Assembly: GCA_033026295.1 (NCBI GenBank)
Contig: CM065185.1
Location: 930,001 to 994,000 of the forward strand
From: Channa striata
Taxonomy: Eukaryota; Chordata; Actinopteri; Anabantiformes; Channidae
Direction: 5' to 3'
Length of the DNA stretch: 64,000 nt
Shown here: positions 32,882 through 45,800 of the stretch, one piece after another
Layout of the letters: every line of letters starts with the position of its first letter
How positions within the stretch are numbered: position 1 is the stretch's first letter
The notes under the pieces: model-generated
Told to the model about the DNA's origin: nothing
Database searches by the model: none
What the model saw: only the letters and a program-made list of their open reading frames with translations
Made by a program: the position numbers and the translations under genes

Positions 32882-34260
32882 TTACAACACGGCCCCAATG
32901 GCCTCTCTAAGTGACATATACAAGTTCACAGCTTGATATGGGTCATTTGGTAGACTCAAATGGGATTCCGCCATTATAACATTGCAAAGTTCATATACAT
33001 CTAGATCGCATGGTACACTCAACCGAAAGACACATTTACTTTTGCACAGCTGAACATGTTCATCCTTGACCGGGGAAAGGAAGTCTCTTGTCCTATACAG
33101 TTCAGGTAATGAATACATCACATTGGGACACCACCACTGGGACATTGAGGTTTTTTTAAAGCCTGATGTGGTGTGCATTCCAAACCTGAGCAGTTTCATC
33201 CAGCTCATTCTGTTAAAACAACATACACATTTAGGCAGGAAACTGCAAATCCTAAACATTCATTTGAACTTAACAACAGGACTAAAATATAATATTCACA
33301 CAAAATATATTACTCTCATATCTCTGCTCCCCCTCTCCTCTATCCACCCCCCTTAATTTTTGTGTTCTTATCCTCCCTCTCTCAAAAATACATAATTTAA
33401 TTATAATGAATTAACTCACCTGAATATGTCCCAGGCAACAAAATTGGAGAAGGCTTTTGTCCAGCAGCCCACCATCAAAGAAGCCGTTTTCTCTGAGGTC
33501 TCCTAAAAAGGCTAACCAGAACTGCACGCACTATCTGCTAAGAAACCCCCACCAATGTTCAGTGCTTTGATTGGCAGTTCTGGCTCCCTCCAGGTAACTG
33601 TCAAGGGGATCGACTGGCTGAGTGGGAAGGAGAAAACGCTGAAAGCCTCTGTCATAACCATTCTCGGTTCCAAGATCACCTCTCACCACTCTAGGACAGC
33701 CACCTAAGCGCTGCACTGACTCCATGTAATACCCTCCAATCAATTTTGGGTCACTATTTGTTGTGTAGGCATTAAGCAAAATTATTTTTCTTGAAAAGCC
33801 ATCAATGCATCCATTCACACGAATGCCGTATGGCTTAAGTTTATCATAGGATTCCAGGTGCCAGATAAAGTTCGGCCCTTTAGAGAAGTAGTTATGTCGT
33901 CGCCTTAAGGACACTCCTTCAATTCAATCCTTTAATTCCTTCAAAACCAAGCACACATCATCTTTCCTCACATGTAATCCGTGTTTACGGCATTTCACAT
34001 ACATCCATCGGTACCCGTGAAGTTGTCCGGAGTTCTGCAGTTGGTTACTAATAAAGTCAACCACGTCCACCAGAGTAGGCTTTGCGGCGAGAGTATCCCC
34101 TCAAGCTAAGAATTCTCTTTAGGTGTCTCTCACTGATGTGAAAATTATGTATACTACTAAGCACTGACTTAATGTCTTTATATTTTAGGCCAAGCTCAAA
34201 GTAAAGTTCTATCAATGGCTCCCATACCGTAAACGTGCCCTCCATTGTTGTGTTATCCAT
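32882..34260 (-). pseudogene. rve/DDE-type integrase (putative transposase) of the TIR element, decayed
   Basis: The start ATG at 34260 gives MDNTTMEGTFTVWEPLIELY and an N-terminal helix-turn-helix-like stretch (HISERHLKRILSLRGYSRRK). After a frameshift near 34060 comes VDFISNQLQNSGQLHGYRWM, then an in-frame stop near 33925. The core (33914-33531) follows: NFIWHLESYDKLKPYGIRVN, GCIDGFSRKIILLNAYTTNS, CPRVVRGDLGTENGY, and ARTANQSTEHWWGFL. The second acidic residue (GDLGTEN) and the final glutamate (TEHWW) are kept. The first position, usually HIDGYDKL in relatives I remember, reads HLESYDKL. A donor at 33420/33419 and acceptor at 33210/33211 define a final exon (33209-32882) with CPNVMYSLPELYRTRDFLSP and AESHLSLPNDPYQAVNLY. 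The last exon needs another frame change. The protein family is multicopy in fish and its function is inferred only. Confidence 0.82.
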
Positions 34261-34384
34261 GGTGACTAACTAACCCAGAAGTATATTTCTGATAAAAGGT
34301 TTCAAAGGTTTAGGTTTTTTTTTCCCATACATTTTTTTCCCCCCCATAATTTTTTTTTCAACCATGTCCCTTCCGGGACTCCGT
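34255..34384 (-). repeat. Right terminal inverted repeat of the 6.3-kb transposon
   Basis: Read on minus from 34384: acggagtcccggaagggaca, an A-rich and G-rich run, 'atgtatggg', 'cctaaacctttg', 'atatacttctgggttagtta', then the integrase start codon. It mirrors the left end but lacks the gcgagatc units. Confidence 0.85.
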
Positions 34385-34479
34385 ACTCTTAAAGAGTGCA
34401 TGCTTTGAAGTCTAATAATAATACAGTTTCCTTAAAAATATAATTTAATGTTGAGTATACGTTTAGAAAGTAATTCAGA

Positions 34480-36870
34480 ATCTGAATCAGAAACTGTTTA
34501 TTTCCAGGCACAGTTAGGAACACTTAACGGTACTAGGAATTTGTCTTGGTGTAGGCATGGCACACAACAAATATGAAAAAATTAAATTATTTACACAAGT
34601 ACTATAATAATACAATAATATAATAACACAATAAAGTAAGAAAGTGAATATGTGCAAGTGTGAAAGTTAAAGTTACTGTCCTTGAGTTTGGGGGGAGGGT
34701 GTTATTGAGCGGGTATTTGTCAACTGTTCAGCAGGCTGACTGCAGTGTGGAAAAAACTGTTCTTGTGTAGCGATCCTGGCTGCATGTCTCTGGTTCCTTC
34801 CTGAAATCCACTATCATATCCACTGTCTTGAGAGCATTGATCTCCAGGTTGGGGGTCCCATTGTCGCATTGTTTTTCAAAGCGGCAGTAGAACTCATTCA
34901 GGCTGTTGGTCAGGTGCTGGTCGTTCACAGAGTGGAGGGATCTCGGCCTGTAATTGGTGACAGCCAGAAGCCCTTTCCAGGCAGAGTCGTTGGCTGAGAA
35001 TTGCTGTTCCATTCTTTTGCCATGCACAGATTTAGCTCTGCTCACCTCCTTGCTAAATCTGTACTTAGCCTCCCTATTATTTGTCTTTGTCCCCACTTCT
35101 GAATGCAGCTGCTTTCTCTGACCTCAGCTGTCTGAGTTTGGCTGTGAACTAGGGTTTCTCATTGTTATAACTTGGTGCATGTTGGAATGATGCTGTCCTC
35201 ACAGAAGCCGATGTAGGATGTCACAGGGTCCGTTCTACACAGAATCTCGTCGGCCAGTGCGCGCAGCGCCTCGCGCACGTTACTCTGTAAACACTGACGA
35301 GAACTACTACTACTCTTTCGGCTTTTCCCATCAGGGGTCGCCACAGCGAATCATCCTTTTCCACTTCACTCTATCCTGGGCATCTTCCTCTCTGACACCA
35401 GTTAACCTCATGTCCTCTGTTAGAACGTCCATATATCTCCTCCTTGGTCGTCCTCTCGCCCGCTTGACTGGCAGCTCCAACTCCAACATCCTTCTACCAA
35501 TATATTCACTATCCCTCCTCTGCACATGTCCAAACCATCTCAGTCTGGCCTCTCTGACTTTGTTGCTAACACAGGCAACGTGGGCTGTCCCTCTGATGTG
35601 CTCGTTCCTTATTCTGTCCAACCTTGTCACTCCTAAGGACATCTTCATCTCTGCTGCTTCCATCTCTGCCTCTTGTCTCTTTCTCACTGCTACTGTCTCT
35701 AACCCATAGAGCAGAGCTGGTCTCACCACTGTCCTGTACACCTTTCCTTTGAGTCTTGCTGACACTCTTCTGTCACACAACACTCCTGACACTTTCCTCC
35801 ACCCACTCCAACCCGCCTGCACTCGCCTCTTCACCTCTTTTCCACACTCCCCATCACACTGAACTGCTGACCCCAAGTACTTAAACTCCTGCACCTTCTT
35901 CACCTCAGCCCCCTGTAACCTCACACTTCTACCTGGCTCCCTCTCGTTTACACACATGTATTCTGTCTTGCTACGACTGACTTTCATACCTCTTCTTTCC
36001 AGAGCAAATCTCCACCTCTCCAGCTGTTCCTCCACCTGCTCTCTACTCTCTGCAAATCACAATGTCATCTGCAAACAGCATTTTCCAGGGAGATTTCTGT
36101 CTGACCTCATCTGTCAACCTGTCCATCAGCATAGCAAACAAGAAGGGACTCAAAGCTGATCCTTGGTGTAGTCCCACCTCCACCTTGAACTCCTCTGTCT
36201 GACCTACAGCACATCTCACCACCATCATGCTCCTCTCATACATGTCCTGAACTACCCTGACGTACTTCTCTGCCACTCCCGACAACCTCATACAGTACCA
36301 CAGCTCCTCCCTCGGCACCCTGTCATACGCCTTCTCTAAATCCACATGAAATGAGGACAACTCAAGTCCGGGTAAGAGTGTTCAGACAAAACTGAGACAT
36401 CATTGCACCAGCCACTGTTGATATAAAAACAGATTCCAACTCCCTTCTGTTTTGCGTTGTTTACACCCAGCTGTAGCGTCCGGTACAAGATCATGATTCC
36501 GTGAAGCACAAACCACAGGACGTAAAAAAGCCTCTGTTTTTGTTCAACAGGAGAGTTAACTCGTCCATTTTGTTGCACAGTGAGCGCACGTTAGACAGGA
36601 ATATGCCGGGGAGCGCAGTTCGTATTCCGTGTCGGCGCAGACGCACCAGCACACCTGAACGCTTTCCTTTCCTGCGTGCCCTCACTTTGTTGCGCACCTC
36701 CTTGATTAAAATAGGCAGTAAATTGGCAGTGGAAGCCAGAAAGTAGAAAATAAATCCACAGGGGTAGTAGCTCTGATGTTCATGAGCTATTCCATAAGAG
36801 CATAAAGTAACATAAAGTAGGGTGCACCAAAACGGAGAGGTTGCCGTCAGCACCATCTTGGATTCAAGTC
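34480..36870 (-). mobile_element. L2-like LINE copy 2, split by a nested RTE LINE
   Basis: The minus-strand 5' end near 36868 ('ccaagatggtgctgacggca') is homologous to the 5' end of the copy at 9949. Frame 36856-36491 reads AHEHQSYYPCGFIFYF, LPGIFLSNVRSLCNKMDELT and LLLNKNRGFF, the start of the APE endonuclease. An overlapping frame adds GVGICFYINSGWCNDVSVLS. After the nested element (35288-36360) the copy resumes at about 35285 with YIGFCEDSII-type sequence, and frame 35096-34728 reads REAKYRFSKEVSRAKSVHGK and QQFSANDSAWKGLLAVTNYR, the N-terminal part of the RT region. It ends with a 3' UTR whose tail is 'ctgattcagattctg' (34480-34495). Most of the endonuclease and RT are missing. Confidence 0.82.
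35288..36360 (-). mobile_element. RTE-clade LINE, 5'-truncated, inserted in the L2-like LINE
   Basis: It begins at about 36360 inside RT: frame 36360-36043 reads SFHVDLEKAYDRVPREELWY, RSMMVVRCAVGQTEEFKVEV, GLHQGSALSPFLFAMLMD and MLFADDIVIC, with the catalytic FADD intact. After a frame break, 36035-35331 (234 codons) reads EEQLERWRFALERRGMKVSR, EFKYLGSAVQCDGECGKEVK, EARLRWFGHVQRRDSEYIGR and RPRRRYMDVLTEDM, the usual C-terminal half of fish RTE proteins. The 3' end is 'gtggcgacccctgatgggaa', 'aagccgaaag', then (TAG)n at 35298-35311. 5' truncation and the 3' microsatellite are typical of target-primed reverse transcription. This is the best-preserved LINE in the window. Confidence 0.88.
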
Positions 36871-39800
36871 AACAACTGACAATAAAAATCAAAAAAATAG
36901 TTAAATTAGCTTAAAAATCTAAAACTTAAGTGATATTAACTAAGTTATAGTATTCCACTGAAAGACATAACGAAACTCTTCCGTGACAAACAGGAGACAT
37001 TAAATGTCAAATGATTTCACTCTTTTACATGTTACTGTTCTGCGGTCAGCTGCTTCAAGGTCCTGCATTCATTGACATTCAAGTCCTCATCCTGTTCCCC
37101 ACATGTTGTTCTGAACTACAGCTCAAATCAGTCAGTGTCAGAAAATGGCACATCATCAATAGATCTCTGAACACTGGAGGAGGTGTCTTTTGTCCCCTTG
37201 AGAATGATGTAGTTGATGTAGTGTTGATTTAGATAGAACTGGGACTTTTCATTTTTGTTACTGTTTCTGCTCGTATGGAATGCTGTTGGCCCCTCCTCAT
37301 CTTTTTATCCAAATCTGGTTCCACTGGGATAAATCCTAGCACAGAAACTGAGATCATTACTGCAGTCGCCCCAACATGGGTTTATAAGTTAGGATAATGG
37401 GATGTCTCCGGAGGTTCACACTGTAGAGGCTGAAGATCTAATTTTAGCTACGAAATGAGAACCTGAGAACTAGTCTGCAAGCCCTGGCATGTGTCTAAAT
37501 GAACTGTAGCCTCCTTGTCCATGCCATCTGTCTTGTTCTGCATCCTGTGTTTGGTTTGAGGATGAGATGACCTCTGTGCCTTTGACATAGGAGAGTGTCC
37601 ACTGCATGTTTTTTCATATCTTGAATTGAGATTATTTTTGGTTTCCTTTAGTTTTTAGTTTCCTTTTAGAAACTATAGTTTTAAATATTACAAATAAATG
37701 GATTATGTGATTTCCTTTTTAAATAAAAAGCAAAGGTTTTGTCTTTATTAGAATATATTTCACAGTAAATATGAGACAGCTTCCTTGTGTAGTTTATTTT
37801 TCTAAAATCTCAAGAGCTAAAAATACACTGACCTATTTTGCAAAGTTTTATTCCTTTAACAATAAAATCTTTCATGTAAGCAATTCTCCTTTCTATTATG
37901 GGACAAGCTTTTTTTTCAGTTGCCCTCAGCCAGATGTTTTCTGCGAAGTGCAAATTACATTTTCTGGTACTAAAGCCCTTTTGTGTTCTAAGTCAGATTT
38001 TTAATCTTTTGTATTAAAATCTGCCATATGCATCATCCCGCTGACATCTGGTTTCCCAGCTCTATCTATACACATTATGTTTCTATACACATATTCTCTT
38101 TTTGTAAGGAATATTAGCAGAGCTCTATTAAATTTTCAGTTAATCTAATGAGCACATGTGGACAATCACCCAATCCTAAAGTTTAATTACCTAGGATAAA
38201 CCTTATGCAAGAATATCTCTAGGACCACCTTGAGTGGCCCTCCTATATAGAATAGAGATCACAGATTTTACATACTGCATAAGAAACTAAATTAAATGAG
38301 TTAAGTTTTGTTTTATTTTTAAACAGCTAACATGAAGCATCTTCAAACCTTTCTTTCTGTGTTTGTATTTTAAACAGGCAGGTTTTTATTCAGCTCAGTC
38401 AAGTTAAACACAGTTTTCTGAATGACCTGGAGAAGCCTGCCTTCTTAAACCCTTAAACTTAAAATGGTTTTATTAGTTTGATACTTTATGAAATACACAG
38501 TAACATGATTCGGAACTGATGACATGTTTTGTGCTTCAGAAGCTATGCATTTAACTTTGCATGGTTTTAAAGAAGCAATGATTGGAAATGGGCTCAGTGG
38601 TTTAGTAAAAATATGTAATGCACATAAATTTGCATAATTTGCCATATGTGTAATTTCAGATTTATTTTATTCTGGGGCTTAACTGACATTGTTTTGGACA
38701 ATTTTAACTTACACTGCTGATTTTTCTCATAACGCACCAATCATCACATTACATATTTAGGTAGATCTTCTGGATTTACAGAGAAAAGCCAAGACATCCC
38801 CCTTGAGCAAGCACTAAAATGACAGTGGAGAGCAACAACTCGTTTCGGTGATAGAAACACTTCGACAAAACCAGACGAAGAACAACAGGAAGCAACAGAT
38901 GAAGCACTGGGGCAGGTGGGTAGGACCAGTAACTTGGAAACCTACAGCTCCAAAGCCTGCAGAAAGGTACACAGAGAGAAACACAGAGGGGCAATCACAG
39001 CTAGAGAAAGACAGTCAGCTTGGTGTTTATCATTCTCAGTCTACTCCGTTCTGATTGGCTGGCTGGCTTATAGAAACCTGCAGACTGAACAGAGAGGTGA
39101 AGTTACTGTGCACATATTTATTTATGTGCTCCAAAAAGATCTTGAGCAAGGCTCGCCCATCCAACAATCAATGAATTCATTTTTCATGCTTTGTAGCTTC
39201 TTATCAAGATTCATTACAATCATAATAAGGGATTGATTGATTCTTGTTACCTTGAATTGCATATTGTAACAAATGTACAGTATGTGGCCTTTAATTAATA
39301 ATCAAATGGGAATCCTCCAGTACACATGGATGGCTAGAACACTAGTGTAAACAGTTGTGGTTCACCTTTCAAGCACCACAGACTGATTCAGTGCAACGTG
39401 ATGCTGCTGTAAAAAGGACTCATGATGGGAGAAAGGCGTCTCTATGACACTGTAACAGGATCAACAGCAGCAGTGTTGCTGAGGTTGCTTTTTTCCCCGT
39501 TCTACTGCAAGTGGTTCACTGCAAAGAAAAGAGCTCCAAATATTTTCCTAGCCAGGGGTTTACACAGTATCCGTTTCTTATGGTAATTCCTGTATTCAAT
39601 CAGTCCCCAGTTACCATGGCAATCATTTACTCTGCAGGCATTGGTTGTTTGGGGAAGTTGAGTGAAAACTGACACTGCATATGACTTTCAGTCTCTGTGC
39701 ACTAAGAAGCGAGTAACTGATCCTGATGTAATGAACACAAAATGCAGCACAAAGAATTTGGTGAAATTCAGATGTTTAAAGTAATGTGAGGATGGTATCT

Positions 39801-42800
39801 TGTGTGTCTATAATGCCCAAAATTCTCACCTTTTCTTGTTAGTGCTGTTTTAAAGAGGTCAATTTAGTCAAACAGCCTTACAATTTAGCAGTTCCAGGCC
39901 TGTGGCTCGTGTAAAAAACCAGCTCCACGGATTCAGTTCTTTTAAAGAACTGCAGAGCACAGCAATAATTTATTCATCTACAGTGTCACATTCGAGCCTA
40001 ATTTTGACAGATGTGCTGACTAGAGGGTATTTCCTACACCACAAAGCCCTGGTTCACTGTCAAGAAAAAAACATCAGGCAGTTTGAATTTGGTCCTATTT
40101 TTACTAGATGTCCAAGTTATTTATTTATTTAACTGAAAGAAAGGGAATAGTGTGATTAAAGGAGCATTGACGAAGCAGTGGACAGTGGTGTTGAAGTCAC
40201 TTTTTTTATTTGCTTCCCTGTCTGAAGGGCAAGGGACACCACTCACTGCTCATTTAACTATTTTCCATTTTATCTTGTTCCCAGCTGATTTCCTGATGCA
40301 CTATTATGCATATGATATGATAATCACACAACTAAAATTAATAGAAATATTCTACCACAAATTATTCTCACAGGTTCTATCTATTTAGATGTTACTGTAA
40401 CGTTTTTCAAGTGTTAATATTCTTATCAACATAAAAATGGACACAAAGTACTAATGAGAGGCTTGGGAACTGTCAGTGCTGGGTGTACTATCAGCTGAAT
40501 GAAGTCCTCAGCACATCTGTCTTCATAACTGGTAATGTTTTTGTCAACCAACATTTGTCACAACAATGTGCCCTTACCCTCCAATATGTGTTAAGGTTTT
40601 ATTAACACGTCAGCTACAGGTTGTGTATTTTTGATACAATGGTAGCTCTTGTTAAATGCCATCTGAAAAAAATAATTATGCAAACCTGAACACTCCTGCA
40701 GGCATATTGTCTATGCAAACTTTTAAGTGTGGTTTGCTGCACGCCAGATGGTTTGGCGCTAACATGGTAACATTCAGACTCAACAATTGACAGAAACTGC
40801 AAATACTATAACTTGGGTCTTGTTGATAGATGCATCTTGCATTGTCCATTGTCTTTGTTAGTGCCAACCCATTTAATACCTACAGTGATTACTAAACTTT
40901 AAATGAAGCAATTTTATCACATTAACAATGAAAGTTCTAGTTTTTACCATTCATGCAATCAAAGAACTTTGCTCGTTTTATATTTTGTCAGTATTGTAAC
41001 CTGTACATTTAAGTGGCATTTTGTTTTTGAGAGAAAAAGCTTTGACACACTGCTTGTGATGACAGAGGTCAATACAAATTATTACAGATTATTATGAGCT
41101 GATAGAAGTAGAAGTTAAATACATTGATAAAATCAGATTCAGTTTTTTGTTTCCTTTACAGTGGCTTTTTAAAATTTACCCAAATGTTCATATCACAGGA
41201 CATTGTGTGCACCCTAGCTATGCTGTGAGTATAACTCTTTCCAGTCACAAATCGGAGCTCCCTCTGATCATATTCCATTCATGTACAGACACATGTAAAA
41301 AATAATTTTAGGCTCATACACACATTCACTCATTCACACTGTATGCTGAGCATTTTGAAGAGGCTGAAATAGCAAGTGCTGCAGGGTGATTTGAACCAGT
41401 TGTTAGAGCTCCAACAGCATGATGACAAAAGCCTTTTCGAGGCTGTAATCAACTTTGCACCCACGCAGAGGCTGAGGGGTGAGTGAGCTGAAAAAGATGA
41501 ATCTGTTTGCTCCTGATCACAGAACAAGCTTTACAGTGGGCCAAAAGCCTTGCTAGTCTGGCAACAGGAAGAGTCTCAAGATTAAACAGTGAGATCTTTC
41601 TCTTGATCAGACCCTCTGTCTGCCCTCCCCGCCATCCCCCTGCACCTGCTAGTCACAGCCACTGATCTATGTGCTCTCTTCTTCCCCTCCTTCTCTTTCA
41701 ACTTTCACTGACTGTCTTTCTTCTACTGCTTTCCTCCCCCTACACTCTTTTCGCAGCTTTTGATTATTGGCAGCGACCTAGAACTTGTGCGAACAAATCA
41801 GAATTTCATTTCTGCCCCGCTTGCAATCTCTTTCACATGTGCACACTGTTTCACAATCTTGTTGCTCATACGGGATATTCATTCTCTCGTCTCACACATA
41901 GAAACTCATTTGGCCATGCCCTTTATACCCTTTAATCATAAACACTGGAACTTTGCATAATCTAGATGAGACTCAAACTCCTCACTTTTTTTTTTTTACT
42001 TCATTACGGAATAATAGAGATTTTAGAAGAGAAACTCTTTATAGTTCAAAGCAAGAGCATTTGTCTTAAAACATTGTCTTAAAAAATTGTCTTAATTGTC
42101 GTAAACTGTTCTGCTCACTGATTTCTGGGTGTTGTGGAGAGTTGTAAAATGCAGATTTAAGTCTAAATAAGAGCCAAATGATTTTAAAATAATTGTAGAG
42201 AGTGGTATTTTGGGGATCTCTATGGCGCAATTCTCTGCAGTTTACACCATTACACTGACATCAGAGGTGTTGTAAAGTGCAGAACAGTTAGGGTAACCTT
42301 CATGGACGCTGCAGAAATGTGGATGCTTGAGGTTGAAGGACAGTTTGTCCAAAAGTAAAGCCACATTAGTGCCTGGTAATAAATAAATAAATAGTAGATG
42401 ACCCAAGCCAATCCCAAGGATAGCTTTTGGGCTTGATCTGGGAATATTTTGAAACGAAGCATGGATCCTTGTCTTCACCTGGGCTTTAACCTGAGCCCTG
42501 GGGTTGAAGGACAGCGTGTCCAAATGTTACTCTGCCATACTGCTTTCATTAGTCGAAGTATAATTCGACAATGCTCTTTATTTCTGTTACATACCTAATC
42601 CAACGAAAGCAGCAAATCAAAAATGCATTACCTAATTTCTTCATCCTGTTTGCTCATTAGTTCTCACTGAACTTCCTCATTAGAAGTCGTCCTTTTGCCA
42701 CAAAAGAATGCTGATATTCAATTCTGCAAAGTACTGAATTTTGCCCAACAACGTCTTTCAATTCAATTTTTCTGTTTCTGCAAATTCTGAAAAACTAAAA

Positions 42801-45800
42801 AGTCAGTGGATTGCACCAAAACTAAACATGTCTGTTATCGACTAATGTGCTGTCTGTGAGCACTGTATGTGCTCGGCAGAAGATAATCTATAAATAAGGA
42901 ACATCCACGTCCTGCAGAATCTGCATGTTTTGGTAGTTCCAACAAATCCAACAGAGTGATACATCTCGTCTTTCTGTTTAATTTTCTCTAACCTTTGAAA
43001 AATATTGTGTAATTAAGAAATGTACAACTAACTAGTCAGTCATATTTAAACAAAATTAGTAAAATAAAAGGAAGCAGCTAGGAGCTGGGAGATGCAAATT
43101 CAAATCTCAGACAAGCCTTGAGGTTAAACAAGATTTCTTGTTTAAGTCCTGTTTAAAATAGTCTAAAATAGTTTTAAACACGTAAACATGTATGAATCTA
43201 AAATCATAGGGTTTAGTGGAAATGCTGAATCAAATCCTGTTTACATAAGGTCTTTTTGTTGAGTGTTGATGGTTTGTTGACAGCAAAAAAATATTGCCAT
43301 CCTCTAACTCCACAGAGAAATGACATTTCATTTAACACAGTGTCTGAAAATGATCAACTTGTCATTTAAAAGTTCACCCAGGTCTTAAGGCAATGTACAG
43401 TATGAGGCAACCTTTAGTGTGTAGTTATCTTAGCTGTCACCTATTGTCTAAACGGCAGAGCAGCCTGAAACAAAGGGCTTACACACCCAGAAGCAAAAAC
43501 TTTACAAAAGCGTTTGATTTTATTTGAATATTAGGGATTTTCTTTTCACCAGGGTCTCATGGAGGCACCAGTTCACCATTAATAATAAATGTATAATAGT
43601 TCATTCAGCATTTGATCCACTTATGTTTTACTGAGGCCAGTTCACTTTGCTGATCTCGTTCTTTTTAACTTTGATCCCAAACGTGGCCTATTTTGGATCT
43701 AAAACCTCTTTGTGATGGATCAGAAAGAGAGAGAGTGGTGGTTAATCGGAGACCACAAAGCTGATTAAATATTAAATGGATGGGGTGACACAGAAAACAC
43801 ATCCAAATTCAAATAGCAATTGTCTGGTCAACAAAACATTTTAAAATCAGAAAAGGCTCAGTGCAGTTTCAGTGGAGTTCTCTGTATTTATTTGTTGTTC
43901 ATTTTATTTTCATAGAATTACTGCACATTGTCAAAATATTTAAAAAAAAAAATCAATTCAACTTACAAGGAAAATCTGAAATGTATACCTGAAAAGTTTT
44001 CAAGGTGTGTCACTCAATATTTTATATCGGCAGCAGAGCAAATAATCAAACGTGAGGTAAAAGGTGATGAAATCATAAAAACTAAAAAATTCTGTTAGGC
44101 AGTTGCTTTTGAACATAAAACACTTGGACAATACAGAGCCAGATACTTAGCAATTCTAATTCTATTCTTAGCAATGTACTGAGAGCAAGACACATTCAAG
44201 GGAAGTGTAAATACTGGACTTTCTGTACATTCACCAGCTGTACAAGAAGATCAGCTTAACATGGAACATGGGTGGTTCTTTTGATGGAGGGAATTCATCA
44301 TTTGTCTCAAGAAATGCAGGAGTGTCGCAACAGAGGCAAATAGCGCAAAGGCAGCGTGTAAGTATGTAAAGTACGAAATCAAACCTAATATTTGACCAGT
44401 TTTATTGCTGTGGCCACAGATGTGATGCATCTGTGTGAGATGTTTTAATGGATTTTTTGTGGCTGTAACACATGATTTACAGTGCAGATGGTAACTTTAC
44501 CTGGGGCTTGTGCTTTATTTTACTTAAAATTAGAATCCAAATCACATTTAAATTACACAGAGAAGCAGTAATTTATGAGACCTAGCCTGTAATATAAATT
44601 ATCATAAATTCAAAGGTTCTAAAAGTCTTTTCACCTTTCCTCAAATGGAAAAATATGCTTCGAATTTACATTGGGACATAGAATCCATTGTCACGCCTGC
44701 AAACTACTGGAGATAATTTTCCTGTATTAGTTGAGTGGATTAGATCCAATTTATCATTTCCAGCTTAGAGGCTGACTGTGAACAAGTTAAAGTTTTCGTC
44801 TCATCCAAGCATCCAAACTGCAAGGTTCCCACTGTGGGTATTACTGCAAAAAATTAGAATTCTCAGCCTATTCAAAAGTCAGGTTGACCTTTAATAATTT
44901 CTGGTGAAACTACATTTTTACAGACTAAGTATAAATTAAATATTTATTTAAAAAATCTGTGCTGTACTCTTTTATACAATTTCAAAACAAGATAGTACCT
45001 TACCTCAGTTATTACTAGGAAGCAGGGATTTAATCAGTCTGGGTCTTTTATGTCATGAATGTATGTGCTTTATCCACACCTGCAAAATGCAATGGAGTCA
45101 GAGCACACCATACCATAGATTTAGGTTTCAGACCCTGTGCCACTGGCCAGTCAGCTCATCAGGTTGTTATCCTTAAATTGGCGTACACTTCATTGTCATG
45201 TTTGTGAAAACAAATGTAGATGTTTAGGCACAAAATGACTTGGTTTAGTTTAGGATAGAGATCACAAATGGGCTAAAAATGAAGTAAGAACAATGATTGA
45301 CGACTTACCAAACAACTCCCATTTCAAAGTCTGGTTTTGACCACCACAACCTTCTTACTGCTTTCATTTCATACAAGTCAGTTTTAAGCTGTTAAAAAAG
45401 ACCAAATGTTAAGTTGGCCTAAACTCTGGATATAGTTTGATATTTGCCTTTATTTACCCATATCTAAATATTATGCTCTCCAGATGTAATTACTGTACAC
45501 ATATTTTATCTTGAGCAGTAAAAGTGGCTGTAATGTTCCATGATTTGACAGAATATACCCTTGTATAAACACAGTTCAGGGGAGGGCAGGGATGGGGGCT
45601 GAAAAGAAATTGCTGAGTTCAATTTGGCTGTAGTGGTGTGTCACTTTTAACATAGCAGCAAGGGCAGGGAAAATCCTAAGTGCTGGCGTGCAGCAGTACA
45701 TGGGGCTGCTAATATGACACTGATCTTCAACAGCCAAACAGATGATAACTTTCAGGCAAGGTATGTAAGTGTTGGTGTTTGTTTAGAGAGTTTATGCTTT

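Larger units (their letters stand above)
28064..34384. mobile_element. 6.3-kb TIR transposon with convergent HECT-like and rve-integrase genes
   Basis: The termini are inverted: left 'acggagccccggaagggaca' from 28064 and right, read on minus from 34384, 'acggagtcccggaagggaca'. The next ~110 bp also correspond between ends. The 9 bases before the left end (ACTCTCAAA) and after the right end (ACTCTTAAA) agree at 8 of 9, as a target duplication would. A shorter duplication with slightly longer termini is also possible. Inside are two genes pointing at each other: a multi-exon HECT-like gene on plus and an rve/DDE integrase gene on minus whose start codon lies in the right terminal region. Both have frameshifts or stops. 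The integrase is the likely transposase. I cannot assign the superfamily with certainty; rve-type eukaryotic groups such as IS3EU or Ginger are candidates. Confidence 0.82.

Noticed and set aside
33066..33356. 96-codon plus-strand frame in the transposon
   Set aside because: It is opposite the last integrase exon and intron, which carry the conserved motifs on minus.
35218..35709. 163-codon plus-strand frame
   Set aside because: It is antisense to the RTE C-terminal frame on minus and the adjacent L2-like sequence.
42300..42530. Repeated 'ggttgaaggacag..tgtccaaa' motif
   Set aside because: Two short similar motifs about 170 bp apart without longer flanking similarity; could be chance or a minor duplication.
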